The notes under the pieces are model-generated. The model was not told the origin of the DNA. It worked only from the letters and a program-made list of their open reading frames with translations, and did not search any database. The position numbers and the translations under genes are program-made. A DNA stretch of 64,000 nucleotides from an uncultured Eubacteriales bacterium (GTDB lineage: Bacteria; Bacillota; Clostridia; Oscillospirales; CAG-272): contig CAKRTQ010000002.1 in assembly GCA_934402395.1 (NCBI GenBank), forward strand, positions 1 through 64,000, in the 5' to 3' direction. Positions 16,905 to 26,508 of this stretch are shown piece after piece; the stretch's first letter is position 1; each line of letters starts with the position of its first letter.

Positions 16905-18260
16905 ATGGAAATACGAAACATGAAATGCGATGTCTGCGTTATCGGCGGCGGTCCGGGCGGACTTTGCGCCGCAATTGCCGCTGCGCGGCAGGGGGCAGAC
17001 GTAATACTTTGCGAACGAAACGGACATCTTGGCGGCAACGCCGCTATGGGACTTCCTTTGCTCGGTTATCTTTCTCAGTCGGGCAGGCAGATCATAGGCG
17101 GTATAGCGCAGGAATTCATCACCGAGCTTGAAAAGACCGGGGATTCATTCGGACATCAGCGTTGCCCCATGCATAATTCAATAACTCTCGTACATCCCGA
17201 CAAATTCAAGCTGCTTGCACTCAAAATGTGTATTGAATCCGGTGTGCGGTTGTTTCTTCACACCGAGTTATGCGATACCGTAACTGATAACGGCAAGCTT
17301 CGCCGCGTATCGGTCATCGGTAAAGGCACAAGAGTGGATATCGATGCGGACGTTTTTGTTGACGGCACAGGCGATGGCGACCTTGGGTTTATGTCAGGCG
17401 CAAAGTACGAAAAAGGCGATGAGCTTCAGCCTCCCACGACAATGTTTGCCATGACAGGCTTTCATAAGGAAGAATTCATGCGCTTTCTTGATGAGCATCC
17501 TGAGAACATGGCTCAGCTCGACTCCGTTCACATCGACCCCGGCTATGATACATCGCTCTGGCGCAGCACCGACAGCTATGTATTCGTCGGTATGAAAGCA
17601 TATCTTGACGAAATAAGGAAAAAGTATCCGGACTGCCCTATAAAGCGCGAAAATATAATCTACATCAATTCAACGATACCGGGCAAGATTTGGGTAAATA
17701 CCGTGCGCGTTCCCGGGTGTGACGGTTCTGACATTGAAAGCCTTACCGATGGCGAGGTGCAGGGACTGCTTCAGATCCCCGGCATCGTCAAGACCCTCAA
17801 GGACTACGTACCAGGCTTTGAAGACTGCGTGCTTGACGAAATATGCCCCGCCATCGGAATACGCGAATCGCGCCGTATATGCGGCGTCTCACGCATCGAT
17901 CACCGCGATGCCCTTGAGGGCAACAAACCGGATGACACTATTGCACTTTCCGGCTATAAGATCGACATACACAGTGGCAAGGGCGCCGGTACGATACTCA
18001 TGAAGATACCCGAACCGTACGGAATACCGCTCTCAGCATGCATATGTGCGGATATTGACGGGCTGCTTATGAGCGGCAGATGCATATCGATGGACCGCGA
18101 AACACTCGGCTCCATGCGCGTTATGCCAACGTGCATGGCAATAGGTGAAGCTGTTGGTATTCTTGCCGCCGAAGCCGCAAAACACAAAACGAGCCCGCGC
18201 CGCATCAAAGCGGACAGTGTGCGGACTATTCTTCTTAAAAACGGCGCAATACTCAAATAA
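16905..18260 (+). CDS. FAD-dependent oxidoreductase (FAD_oxidored family)
   Basis: A flavoprotein of about 451 residues. The dinucleotide-binding motif CVIGGGPGGLCAAIAAARQG is at the N-terminus, ERNGHLGGNAAMGLPLLGY follows, and the internal DVFVDGTGDGDLGFMSG and C-terminal GRCISMDRETLGSMRVMPTC complete the PF12831 pattern. Members of this family act on small molecules that are not known for most homologues. I chose the ATG at 16905 because GAAAGG lies 10 bases upstream; the ATG at 16887 has no site. Probably co-transcribed with the small membrane protein 23 bases downstream. Confidence 0.88.
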   Translation: MEIRNMKCDVCVIGGGPGGLCAAIAAARQGADVILCERNGHLGGNAAMGLPLLGYLSQSGRQIIGGIAQEFITELEKTGDSFGHQRCPMHNSITLVHPDKFKLLALKMCIESGVRLFLHTELCDTVTDNGKLRRVSVIGKGTRVDIDADVFVDGTGDGDLGFMSGAKYEKGDELQPPTTMFAMTGFHKEEFMRFLDEHPENMAQLDSVHIDPGYDTSLWRSTDSYVFVGMKAYLDEIRKKYPDCPIKRENIIYINSTIPGKIWVNTVRVPGCDGSDIESLTDGEVQGLLQIPGIVKTLKDYVPGFEDCVLDEICPAIGIRESRRICGVSRIDHRDALEGNKPDDTIALSGYKIDIHSGKGAGTILMKIPEPYGIPLSACICADIDGLLMSGRCISMDRETLGSMRVMPTCMAIGEAVGILAAEAAKHKTSPRRIKADSVRTILLKNGAILK

Positions 18261-18283
18261 CCGGAAAAGACATTGGAGGTAAC

Positions 18284-18847
18284 ATGAGCGATTCGAACCG
18301 CCGCACCGGCAGGCACAACCCGTTTACCGTGAACAGCAAGTACAAATCATATCTTGTCCCGGCTGTCAAAACCGCAGCATCTGTTGCGCTGATCGTTGTT
18401 TCAATAACATGGACGTCATTCTGGCGTCCGGGTGACCGGCGTCTTGAAGCCGTTATATCGATGACAGGGCTTTTTGTTTCGTTCATCTGCGCGTACATCA
18501 TATGCGTTGCAGTCGGAGAGATGGGATTTGTCGCCGAAAACCGCGAACGCGAAAAAATACTGGAACAGGATCCATCAAAGTTCAAAACAAAAATGCATAC
18601 CACGACCGAGATACTTGAACGTTTCGAAGAAAGCCGCGACATTGAGCTGCTCGCCGTGCTTGACGGAAAGCTTGCTTATATCGGCGTAAGAACATCATAC
18701 AGCAAATCTGCGGGATACCACAATAAACGATATTATATAAACGACGACGATTATTCAGACCCCGACCACTTTGCAGATGTTCTTACAGAGCTGACTCACT
18801 CGGCGCGTGAAATAGCCGTCGCCACTGTGGACGGCAAAACAGAATAG
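18284..18847 (+). CDS. Two-helix membrane protein of unknown function
   Basis: A protein of 187 residues. Two membrane segments (about 25-44 and 57-82) are followed by a cytoplasmic domain of about 100 residues with a basic and acidic mixture and an Asp/Tyr-rich patch near 145. I recognise no domain. GGAGG is 5 bases before the ATG. It follows the oxidoreductase and ends just before a strong bidirectional terminator. Confidence 0.75.
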   Translation: MSDSNRRTGRHNPFTVNSKYKSYLVPAVKTAASVALIVVSITWTSFWRPGDRRLEAVISMTGLFVSFICAYIICVAVGEMGFVAENREREKILEQDPSKFKTKMHTTTEILERFEESRDIELLAVLDGKLAYIGVRTSYSKSAGYHNKRYYINDDDYSDPDHFADVLTELTHSAREIAVATVDGKTE

Positions 18848-18850
18848 CAA

Positions 18851-18888
18851 AAAACGGTGCGTCGCGCAAAAGCGCGACGCACCGTTTT
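18851..18888. terminator. Bidirectional terminator, 17-bp perfect stem
   Basis: AAAACGGTGCGTCGCGC pairs perfectly with GCGCGACGCACCGTTTT across four bases. A and T runs on the two sides serve both the plus-strand gene ending at 18847 and purB ending at 18913. Confidence 0.9.
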
Positions 18889-18912
18889 GGGAACTGCTTT
18901 TATATTTATACA

Positions 18913-20346
18913 TTATACATTCAGTTCTGCCCTGATATCACCGTGATGGTATTTGTGAAGTATCGGTTCAACAACACCTGAGATGAATTCATCGACCTGT
19001 GACGGGCATCTTCCGATAAACTTTGAAGGTTCAAGCTCGGACAGTATCTCGTCTTTTGTAAGCGGAATGCGCTCATCGGCTGCTATGCGGTCGATGAGAT
19101 CGTTTGTTTTGCCTTCAAGCTTTACTTGCAGTGCAGCCTCATGGGAATATACCCGTATTATTTCGTGCAGCTGCTGACGGTCGCCGCCGCGCTTTACCGA
19201 TTCCATCATTATGTTCTCTGTCGCCATAAATGGCAGCTTCTCCATTACCCGCCGCTCTATTACGCGCTCGTAGACCACCATTCCGGACGTTACGTTGATG
19301 TATATGTTAAGTATAGCATCCACGCCCAAAAACGCCTCAGCGACAGAAATACGGCGGTTAGCGCTATCGTCAAGCGTGCGCTCGAACCACTGCGTGGAAG
19401 CTGTGACCGCGGGATTGAGCGAATCGTTGATAACGTATCTCGCCAGCGCCGATATACGCTCGCAACGCATTGGATTGCGCTTGTACGGCATAGCCGACGA
19501 CCCTATCTGCGATGATTCGAACGGCTCCTCCATTTCCTCGAATGACTGAAGCATACGCAAATCGTTTGAGAATTTGTATGCACTCTGGGCAAAGCCGGAC
19601 ATCACAGACAGAAAATACGAATCTACCTTGCGTGAATAAGTCTGACCTGATACGGGAATGCAGCCATCGAAACCCATTTCCGCAGCTATAAGCTCTTCAA
19701 GCTTCTTGACCTTTTGTTCATCGCCGCCGAACAGCTCCATAAAGCTTGCCTGCGTGCCGGTAGTTCCCTTTGCTCCGCGAAGTTTGAGGTTTGAAAGCTG
19801 GAATTCAAGGTTTTCGATATCCATCGCCAGCTCGTTCATCCAGAGCGTTGCACGCTTGCCCACAGTTGTGAGCTGAGCCGGTTGAAGATGCGTATATGCA
19901 AGACATGGCAACGATTTGTACTTACGGGCAAAGTCTGAGAGATTGGCAAGCACCTGCGCCGCCTTTTTGAGTATTATACGAGATGCTTCGCGCAGAATGA
20001 TCACATCGGTGTTATCACCGACATAGCAGCTTGTCGCGCCGAGATGTATTATCGGTTCCGCTTTCGGACATTGCTTGCCGTAAGCATAGACATGGCTCAT
20101 TACGTCATGCCGCACCTCGCGTTCACGCGCCTCGGCTACATCGTAATTGATGTCGTCCCTGTGAGACTCAAGCTCAGCTATCTGGTCGTCGGTTATATCG
20201 AGCCCAAGCTCCTTTTCGGCACGAGCGAGTGCTATCCAAAGGCGACGCCATGTGCGGAATTTGAAATTATCCGAAAAAACCGATTGCATCTCGGGGCTTG
20301 CATAGCGTGTTGAAAAAGGAGATATGTACTTGTCTCTGTCGTTCAT
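18913..20346 (-). CDS. purB: Adenylosuccinate lyase PurB
   Basis: Cleaves SAICAR and adenylosuccinate in purine synthesis. A protein of 477 residues of the fumarase/aspartase superfamily. Seen are YISPFSTRYASPEM at the start, the catalytic His region VMSHVYAYG with HLGATSCYVGDN, AYTHLQPAQLTTVGKR, and the signature SQIGSSAMPYKRNPMRCERI with the flexible-loop catalytic Ser. The start is the ATG at 20346, preceded by AAGGAA; the longer frame reads back into the upstream gene. It is 20 bases after the transglutaminase lipoprotein gene and probably shares its transcript. Confidence 0.97.
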   Translation of the reverse strand: MNDRDKYISPFSTRYASPEMQSVFSDNFKFRTWRRLWIALARAEKELGLDITDDQIAELESHRDDINYDVAEAREREVRHDVMSHVYAYGKQCPKAEPIIHLGATSCYVGDNTDVIILREASRIILKKAAQVLANLSDFARKYKSLPCLAYTHLQPAQLTTVGKRATLWMNELAMDIENLEFQLSNLKLRGAKGTTGTQASFMELFGGDEQKVKKLEELIAAEMGFDGCIPVSGQTYSRKVDSYFLSVMSGFAQSAYKFSNDLRMLQSFEEMEEPFESSQIGSSAMPYKRNPMRCERISALARYVINDSLNPAVTASTQWFERTLDDSANRRISVAEAFLGVDAILNIYINVTSGMVVYERVIERRVMEKLPFMATENIMMESVKRGGDRQQLHEIIRVYSHEAALQVKLEGKTNDLIDRIAADERIPLTKDEILSELEPSKFIGRCPSQVDEFISGVVEPILHKYHHGDIRAELNV

Positions 20347-20366
20347 TTTATAATTCCTTTGCTTTT

Positions 20367-21714
20367 TTATTGAAGCGGCACTATCTGAAGCGCACGTTCC
20401 GAAACCCCCGCATCTGCCACGGATGTTATCACATACTTTCCCACCGTGCATGTTTCGGGAACAATGCCGTTACTTACACGATCGGATAAAGTCTGACCGA
20501 AATACACAAACGCCGAACCTTGGTTCCAGCCAAGCTCAAAAGTAGGGTCGCAGAAATATTTTCTACCATTGATGGTTACAAGATTCCACGCATGACCTTC
20601 ATCGCCAACACTCCCTGAAGCCTCGGTATTCTCTATTCCCATCTGTGTCAGCAGCTGTGAATACGCTGCAGCAAAGGTCACGCAAATACCGGTCTTCTCG
20701 ACATAAGCATAATACGCCGAAATATTCTGACGGCTCACTGCAGCCGCGTCATCATAGCTTACCGATGTGCAAAGCGCATGATAAACCGCCTCAGCCTTCA
20801 CCTGCTCCGACTGCTCCGGACCGACATTCTTCAGATATCCGTTTATGCATTCAAAAAGTGTCGCCGAGATTTTCTCCTGCTCCTCACGGCTGACAAGATA
20901 TTTGAGCGTCACTCCGCCATCGGCGTACTCACAATCAAACGTGATACCGTAAAGCGGGAATTCATAATACAGAACCGTTGACAGCATCATTGCGTAGTCA
21001 TCGTTACCACACGCAACAAAACTCTTGTAGTCAAGCACGGCATCAATGACGTCAATGTAAAAATCCGCAAATCCGTTGCCCATAGACTCAAGTGCCTCGG
21101 TTGTGAGCCTGTAAGGATTGTAAACATACCGACCGTTCTCAACGAGCGGCTTCATTTTGTCGGGAACCGGCACGGACGGGTCGTACACCGTAATCGGTTC
21201 CGTTACCGGCGGAGTTACATCGGGTTCAGCCCTGCTCTGCCCTGACAATGCGCCGTATTCAATGGAATAGGCATGCAGATACAATCTGTCAAGGTCATCA
21301 CGAACAATACGCAGAATGCCGGATACCGTTACTTCCCTGCCGACAAAGCACGCCTTGTCAATACCGTCAATGTCGGAATCAAACATATCGAAGCGGTTGA
21401 CCGAATTGAAAATAAGAGTCTTGTCATCAATTCCCGTATATTCGACATTCAGCGGTTCCCGCGGGATAAAATAATAACACTCGTTTTTTTATACTGCCGA
21501 CAAGCACAACACCGCCCGGAGTCGATATTTCGATCGGTTCTTGCGGGGACGTTACCGGATCCGTTATTGACTGTCCGGTCACCGTTATTTCAGAGACCGC
21601 GCCGCTGTTATCTGTCGTCGCCTCTCCGCCTTCGCGCGGCACGCATCCGCATACAGCGTTCGATATCAACAGAACGGCAAGCAATAGCACCGTTGCCGAA
21701 AAAAATCTTTTCAT
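20367..21714 (-). pseudogene. Transglutaminase-like lipoprotein, split by a one-base frameshift
   Basis: Two adjacent frames make one protein. The first starts at 21714 (GGAGG 10 bases before) with a signal peptide ending in ISNAVCGC and a Thr/Ser-rich linker, and it closes at 21427. The second continues in another frame and contains a transglutaminase core: Cys in TGICVTFAAAYSQLL, His in DEGHAWNLVTI and Asp in KYFCDPTFELG. The frames join at a run of seven A's (plus-strand T-run 21484-21490). Removing one A restores continuous coding through IKNECYYFIPREPLNVEY. With the reading frame fixed it would be an envelope-anchored transglutaminase or cysteine protease of about 450 residues. It could be a true pseudogene, transcriptional slippage, or a sequencing error in the homopolymer. 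Confidence 0.82.
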
Positions 21715-21749
21715 TGCGCGGATACCTCCCGATTGAGTCATACAAAGTA

Positions 21750-21778
21750 ATTATATCATCGCCGGGTGCGAAAATCAA
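21750..21778 (-). promoter_or_regulatory. Promoter for transglutaminase lipoprotein-purB
   Basis: On the minus strand TTGATT, 17 bases, TATAAT, about 36 bases before the start at 21714. Confidence 0.75.
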
Positions 21779-21794
21779 TTGATATATGTTAAAT

Positions 21795-22778
21795 TTATGT
21801 CCTTTTCAGCGACTTCGCTATCGCAATAACGGCGCCGTACAGCACTCCGGCAACTGCCCATATTATCCACGTATCCTTCGGACCGACGCCAAAAGACGGT
21901 ATATAGGTAACGCAAAGAAAAATTGCGGTAACAACCAACCAATAAACAAGACTTACCGTTCCGGTGATTCCCTTGCGGCTTTTTTCTTCGGGTGAGTAGT
22001 CCCCTTCTTCAAGTAAACGTTCAAGGGCTGCCTCATAAGTTCCGCCGAGGATAAACAAAACACATCCGATCCCTGCAATAAGCAAAAGCAGGCATACAGC
22101 CACTACGTATACAATATCCGCAGCGTCAAAGCACACAGACAAAAACAACGGAATGACCGAGCAGATGCAGCAAAGCGTACCTGTGATGTTAAAACGGCTA
22201 TATGTATCGCGGTAAGCCTTTTTGCGCTCTTTGACCATTCCCATAACACCGTATTCGGTTTCAAACGGTTCAGAATCAAGAAACGCATATTCTTTGGAGC
22301 GCGAACCAGTTGAAACAAAAAGCGCAACTCCCACCGCAACGAAAAGGATCATAGAGCAAAGTCCCACGCCAACCGCCGCATTTTCACTTATGCCGCTGCC
22401 GATCGTTTCGCTGAGTCCGCCGAGAAGCAGCAAAAGTACCGGCGACAGTATACACAGCAGTGTTGCAAGCGCCAGACGCGGCGCCGCGGCACGGCGGAAT
22501 ACAAGATACTCGGACGCTTCGGCAAGCGTAACTCGCCTGCATGATGACTCAGGTGCGTCAACTTCGGGTTCAGGTTCATTTACATCATCTTTGAGAAGGT
22601 AATCGGTAGATACGTTGAAAATACGGCTCATCTGCAGTATTTTATCCATATCGGGAATGGACTGTGCGCCTTCCCATTTTGACACCGACTGTCTGGTGAC
22701 TCCCAGCTGCTCCGCAAGTTCCTCCTGCGACCAGCCTGCCTTTTTACGTTGGAAAATAATTTTGTCTGCCAATATCAT
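21795..22778 (-). CDS. XRE-family regulator with C-terminal membrane domain
   Basis: A DNA-binding HTH at residues 4-60 (RKKAGWSQEELAEQLGVTRQSVSKWE and the helix after it), a linker, and then about six hydrophobic segments from residue 100 to the end. Fusions of this shape are frequent in Clostridia as membrane-tethered regulators, often controlling their own or neighbouring genes; the signal is unknown. The start is the ATG at 22778 with AGAGG 7 bases before it; an in-frame TTG two codons upstream is disregarded. Confidence 0.88.
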   Translation of the reverse strand: MILADKIIFQRKKAGWSQEELAEQLGVTRQSVSKWEGAQSIPDMDKILQMSRIFNVSTDYLLKDDVNEPEPEVDAPESSCRRVTLAEASEYLVFRRAAAPRLALATLLCILSPVLLLLLGGLSETIGSGISENAAVGVGLCSMILFVAVGVALFVSTGSRSKEYAFLDSEPFETEYGVMGMVKERKKAYRDTYSRFNITGTLCCICSVIPLFLSVCFDAADIVYVVAVCLLLLIAGIGCVLFILGGTYEAALERLLEEGDYSPEEKSRKGITGTVSLVYWLVVTAIFLCVTYIPSFGVGPKDTWIIWAVAGVLYGAVIAIAKSLKRT

Positions 22779-22888
22779 GGTCAACCTCTTGTCCGGGCGT
22801 CATCGCCCCTGTGATGTCATTATGATACGCTTTTTTGCGGTTGCACACAAGCAAACCGACTGTATAATTTGTCACGCAGCGGTTGCAT

Positions 22889-23785
22889 TTAGCAGTTTAA
22901 CGCTTTTTTATTGCTTTTTTCGGCAAAAAGCTTTGTAACCGGTACATTGCCATCCATTTCGGTGCAGCAAACTTCAAATCCGTTCTTTATGTAAAATGAA
23001 ATATTCTCGATCTTATCCGAGGGAGTCACAAGCTCCATGCGACGCCAATCCGGGCGCAAAGCGCGAAGATGACAGATCGCATCACTGCCAATGCCACGTC
23101 CCTGATATTCCGGCAGAACGCAAAGACAACCGATGAAGTATTCGCCGTCTCCTTTGTCACTCACGGAAATGACCCCCACCGGCATACCGTCGCACAGTAT
23201 GATCTCCTTCGGAAAACTCTGTATGGACCGTTCCATGCTCTCAACTGTGCGCCCGTATGCCGGGCATTCGCCGTACCGTAAATAATCCGCCCGAAAAGCG
23301 CGGTTGTAAATGTCAACCAGCAGCGCAGCATCTGCCTCGACAGCGGGACGGTACGAAAGGTTTACGGCACGATAGCGTTCCTCTCCCCACCAGAGCGGCA
23401 TAAGTTCACCGAGCGTCACTGTACTGAGCGACTCATAATCCACCATTATTTCGGTATATCTGTTCTTGGGCGAAAGCTGCATGAGCAGCTCGCGGCAGGC
23501 GCCGCACGGCATACCGCTGCCGCCGCCGCGCGGCGCTTTGTCGCGGAATGCTATCATTCGTTTTACCGTCACCTGTCCGCTGTGGTGATACATATCAAGT
23601 ATTGCAACGCGCTCGGCACACAGGTTAAGAACACCGCTTGCGCCTTCAATACAAAATCCCGTGAATATTTCGCCGCTCTCGCTCTCAATTGCACTCACAA
23701 CATGATGAGCCTCAAAAAACGGGGATAAGCATACGGGATGATATTCCGCCTTCGCTTTTTCGTAAAGCCTTTCCCAGATATCCAT
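22889..23785 (-). CDS. Cytidine deaminase-GNAT acetyltransferase fusion
   Basis: Two enzymes in one chain of 298 residues. Residues 1-130 are a cytidine deaminase-type domain with zinc motif CAERVAI (catalytic Glu) near 56 and PCGACREL near 94. Residues about 142-290 are a GNAT domain with the acetyl-CoA loop VLPEYQGRGIGSDAI near 230 and the later FYIKNGF. The deaminase part could act on cytidine, blasticidin-like or other nucleosides, and the GNAT part on an amine. The substrates are unknown. The ATG overlaps the stop of the alpha/beta hydrolase (TAATG), so the two are coupled. Confidence 0.88.
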   Translation of the reverse strand: MDIWERLYEKAKAEYHPVCLSPFFEAHHVVSAIESESGEIFTGFCIEGASGVLNLCAERVAILDMYHHSGQVTVKRMIAFRDKAPRGGGSGMPCGACRELLMQLSPKNRYTEIMVDYESLSTVTLGELMPLWWGEERYRAVNLSYRPAVEADAALLVDIYNRAFRADYLRYGECPAYGRTVESMERSIQSFPKEIILCDGMPVGVISVSDKGDGEYFIGCLCVLPEYQGRGIGSDAICHLRALRPDWRRMELVTPSDKIENISFYIKNGFEVCCTEMDGNVPVTKLFAEKSNKKALNC

Positions 23786-24471
23786 TACAGTTTCTCCTTC
23801 AAAAACGAATCAACAGCACGGTTGAAGCTGCCGGGAACTTTCCTTGCAACAAAATGATCGCCACGGATGATCGCAAGCCGCGCTCCGGGTATGCTCGCCG
23901 CAATCAGTTCGGTATGCTCTCGCTTTATCATATCACGTGTCCCTGCTATAACAAGCACCGGAATATCAAGCTTTTCAAGCTCTCCCGGGGTTATATGCGG
24001 TTCGTTTACCATAAGTCCGAGCATTTCACTGTTACGCCTGGCGCCTGCGCTTTTCTTCGCCGCTTTGGATGCGATCCGATATCCGAGTTCTATCGGAAAC
24101 TGGACACTTCTCTTTACGCCAGAGGGGTCAAGATTGGCTCCATTGAGTACAAGCGAACGAACCATATCCGGATGCTTCAACGCAAAGGTCAGCGCAATAT
24201 TGCCTCCGTCGGAAAAACCGAGCAGATCAGCGGAGGAAATCCCGTGCGCGATCATGAAATCATAAAGGTCATCGGAAAACCGCTTGATCGTAAAGTCTCC
24301 GTCTCCTCGCGGCGACCTCCCGTGTCCGCGTGTGTCAAGCGCAATAACGCGGTATCGATCTTTAAAATATTCGATCTGATGAGCAAAATACGTGTGGTCC
24401 TCCCCATTTCCGTGCAACAGGATCAACGGAAAACCGTATCCGTATTCCTCATAATATAATTCTGTATTCAA
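23785..24471 (-). CDS. Alpha/beta hydrolase
   Basis: Serine hydrolase of 228 residues. It has the oxyanion loop LILLHGNGEDHTYF, the HGRSPRG segment, the nucleophile elbow LLGFSDGGN with Ser near residue 91, an Asp in VIAGTRDMI near 184, and the final His in RGDHFVARK. All members of the triad are present. It is coupled to the deaminase-acetyltransferase gene by overlapping stop and start codons. The substrate is unknown. Confidence 0.9.
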   Translation of the reverse strand: MNTELYYEEYGYGFPLILLHGNGEDHTYFAHQIEYFKDRYRVIALDTRGHGRSPRGDGDFTIKRFSDDLYDFMIAHGISSADLLGFSDGGNIALTFALKHPDMVRSLVLNGANLDPSGVKRSVQFPIELGYRIASKAAKKSAGARRNSEMLGLMVNEPHITPGELEKLDIPVLVIAGTRDMIKREHTELIAASIPGARLAIIRGDHFVARKVPGSFNRAVDSFLKEKL

Positions 24472-24507
24472 GTTCCTCTCCTGTGCTCAAAGTGAACCGT
24501 ACGTGGC

Positions 24508-24540
24508 AAAAACGGGCGGTTCGCAACGGAACCGCCCGTT
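24508..24540 (-). terminator. Terminator of the lysS operon
   Basis: On the minus strand AACGGGCGGTTC pairs with GAACCGCCCGTT across six bases, followed by a T-run. It closes the seven-gene operon that starts at 32605. Confidence 0.9.
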
Positions 24541-24556
24541 CAGAAAATTCAAATTA

Positions 24557-26482
24557 TCAATAAAGCTTCGCGCCGGCGGGAATGTGAGGATCAACCATAA
24601 GGAGATGGAGCTTTTCCTCATCTCCCTCATGATGGACTGCGGATATAAGCATTCCGCAGGATTCTATTCCCATCATCGGGCGCGGCGGAAGGTTAACTAT
24701 TGCAATGCACGTCTTACCGACAAGCTCCTCCGGCTCATAGTAGGCATGAATACCGGAAAGGATAGTACGGGGATTTTCGGTACCGTCGTCAAGTGTGAAT
24801 CTGAGCAGTTTCTTTGACTTCGGCACCGCCTCGCAGGCAAGCACCTTGACTGCGCGGAAATCAGAACGTGAGAACGTTTCAAAATCTACGCTGTCGGCGA
24901 AAAGCGGCTCAATTTTCACATTGGAAAAGTCAATCTTCTCTTCAACGGCAGAAACAGCGGACTCATTCTTTTCCGACACATCGACCTTTTGCGCAGACTT
25001 TTTGTCGCTTCCGGCAGAAGACTTGAGCGTGGGGAACAGCAAAACATCCCTGATCGCGGCAGAATCGGTCATGAGCATACACATACGGTCGATGCCGAAA
25101 CCGATCCCTCCCGTGGGGGGCATACCGATCTCGAGCGCATTGAGGAAGTCCTCGTCGGTGTGATTGGCTTCTTCGTCGCCCTGGGCAAGCAATTCCTCCT
25201 GCATACGGAAGCGCTCGCGCTGATCGATCGGGTCGTTCAGCTCCGAATAGGCATTCGCCATTTCCCAACCGTTCATGAAGAACTCAAATCTTTCAACATA
25301 GGCAGGATCTTCCGGCTTCTTTTTGGTAAGCGGAGAGATCTCAACAGGATGATCCATTACAAATGTAGGCTGGATCATATGCTCCTCGGCATATTCCTCA
25401 AAGAAAAGATTGAGTATATCACCCTTCTTGTGGCGCGCTTCAAACGCGATCCCCTTTTCCTTGGCAACAGCCTTCGCCTCATCATCGGAATGTATCTCGT
25501 TAAAGTCCACTCCCGAATATTTCTTTACGGCGTCAAGCATCGTTATGCGCTCAAACGGCTTTCCGAGATCCATCTCAATACCGTTGTATGTTATAATTGT
25601 GGTGCCGAGAACTTCTTTTGCAACATGACGGTAAAGGTTTTCGGTAAGATCCATCATTCCGTGATAATCGGTATATGCCTGGTAAAGCTCCATGAGCGTG
25701 AACTCCGGGTTATGACGCGTATCTATGCCTTCATTACGGAACACTCTGCCTATTTCATACACTTTCTCAAGACCGCCGACAATAAGACGCTTGAGATAAA
25801 GCTCAAGAGAGATGCGAAGCTTCAGATCTTCGTCCAACGCATTGAAATGTGTTTCAAACGGACGCGCCGACGCGCCGCCGGCATTTGAGACCAGCATAGG
25901 AGTTTCAACTTCCAGGAATCCCTCCGAATCAAGATATCTTCTTATTGCGCTGATTATTTTCGAACGCTTTATAAGTGTATCTTTGGACTCCGGATTCATA
26001 ATGAGGTCAACATACCTCTGGCGGTAGCGCAGATCGGTGTTGGTCAGCCCGTGAAATTTTTCGGGAAGTGTCTGAAGGCTTTTTGAAAGCAATACAAGAT
26101 CGGTGGCATGTATGGATGTCTCTCCGGTCTTGGTTTTGAACACCGTACCTTTTATGCCGACGATATCGCCGATGTCAAGTTTCTTGAAGCTGCGATATTC
26201 GTCCTCGCCTACGTTGTCGCGCGCCACGTATACCTGTATCGTACCCTTGAGGTCCTGTACGTGGCAAAATGATGCCTTGCCCATGATGCGCTTGGACATA
26301 AGCCTGCCCGCTACCGAGACTTCTTTGCCCTCAAGGGCATCAAAGTTGTCCTTTACGTCCGATGAATGGTGCGTACGTTCATATTTTGTGATGGCAAACG
26401 GATCGTGTCCTTCGGCGCGCAGCTCTGCGAGCTTCTGGCGTCGAACAGCGATCTCGCTGTTTGCGTTCTGAATGTCAGCCAT
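24557..26482 (-). CDS. lysS: Lysyl-tRNA synthetase with C-terminal tRNA-binding domain
   Basis: Class II LysRS. Residues about 55-165 are the anticodon-binding OB fold. Motif 2 is GRVFRNEGIDTRHNPEFTLME, and motif 3 is GGIGFGIDRMCMLMTD. A normal LysRS ends near residue 500. Here about 110 further residues (from FETFSRSDFRAVKVLAC) form an EMAP/MetRS-type tRNA-binding OB fold with NLPPRPMMGIESCGMLISA. The linker is acidic and Ser-rich. The extra domain may raise tRNA affinity. Last gene of the operon, 26 bases after greA. Confidence 0.95.
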   Translation of the reverse strand: MADIQNANSEIAVRRQKLAELRAEGHDPFAITKYERTHHSSDVKDNFDALEGKEVSVAGRLMSKRIMGKASFCHVQDLKGTIQVYVARDNVGEDEYRSFKKLDIGDIVGIKGTVFKTKTGETSIHATDLVLLSKSLQTLPEKFHGLTNTDLRYRQRYVDLIMNPESKDTLIKRSKIISAIRRYLDSEGFLEVETPMLVSNAGGASARPFETHFNALDEDLKLRISLELYLKRLIVGGLEKVYEIGRVFRNEGIDTRHNPEFTLMELYQAYTDYHGMMDLTENLYRHVAKEVLGTTIITYNGIEMDLGKPFERITMLDAVKKYSGVDFNEIHSDDEAKAVAKEKGIAFEARHKKGDILNLFFEEYAEEHMIQPTFVMDHPVEISPLTKKKPEDPAYVERFEFFMNGWEMANAYSELNDPIDQRERFRMQEELLAQGDEEANHTDEDFLNALEIGMPPTGGIGFGIDRMCMLMTDSAAIRDVLLFPTLKSSAGSDKKSAQKVDVSEKNESAVSAVEEKIDFSNVKIEPLFADSVDFETFSRSDFRAVKVLACEAVPKSKKLLRFTLDDGTENPRTILSGIHAYYEPEELVGKTCIAIVNLPPRPMMGIESCGMLISAVHHEGDEEKLHLLMVDPHIPAGAKLY

Positions 26483-26508
26483 AATATAATCCTTTCCGCA
26501 AGCTTTTA

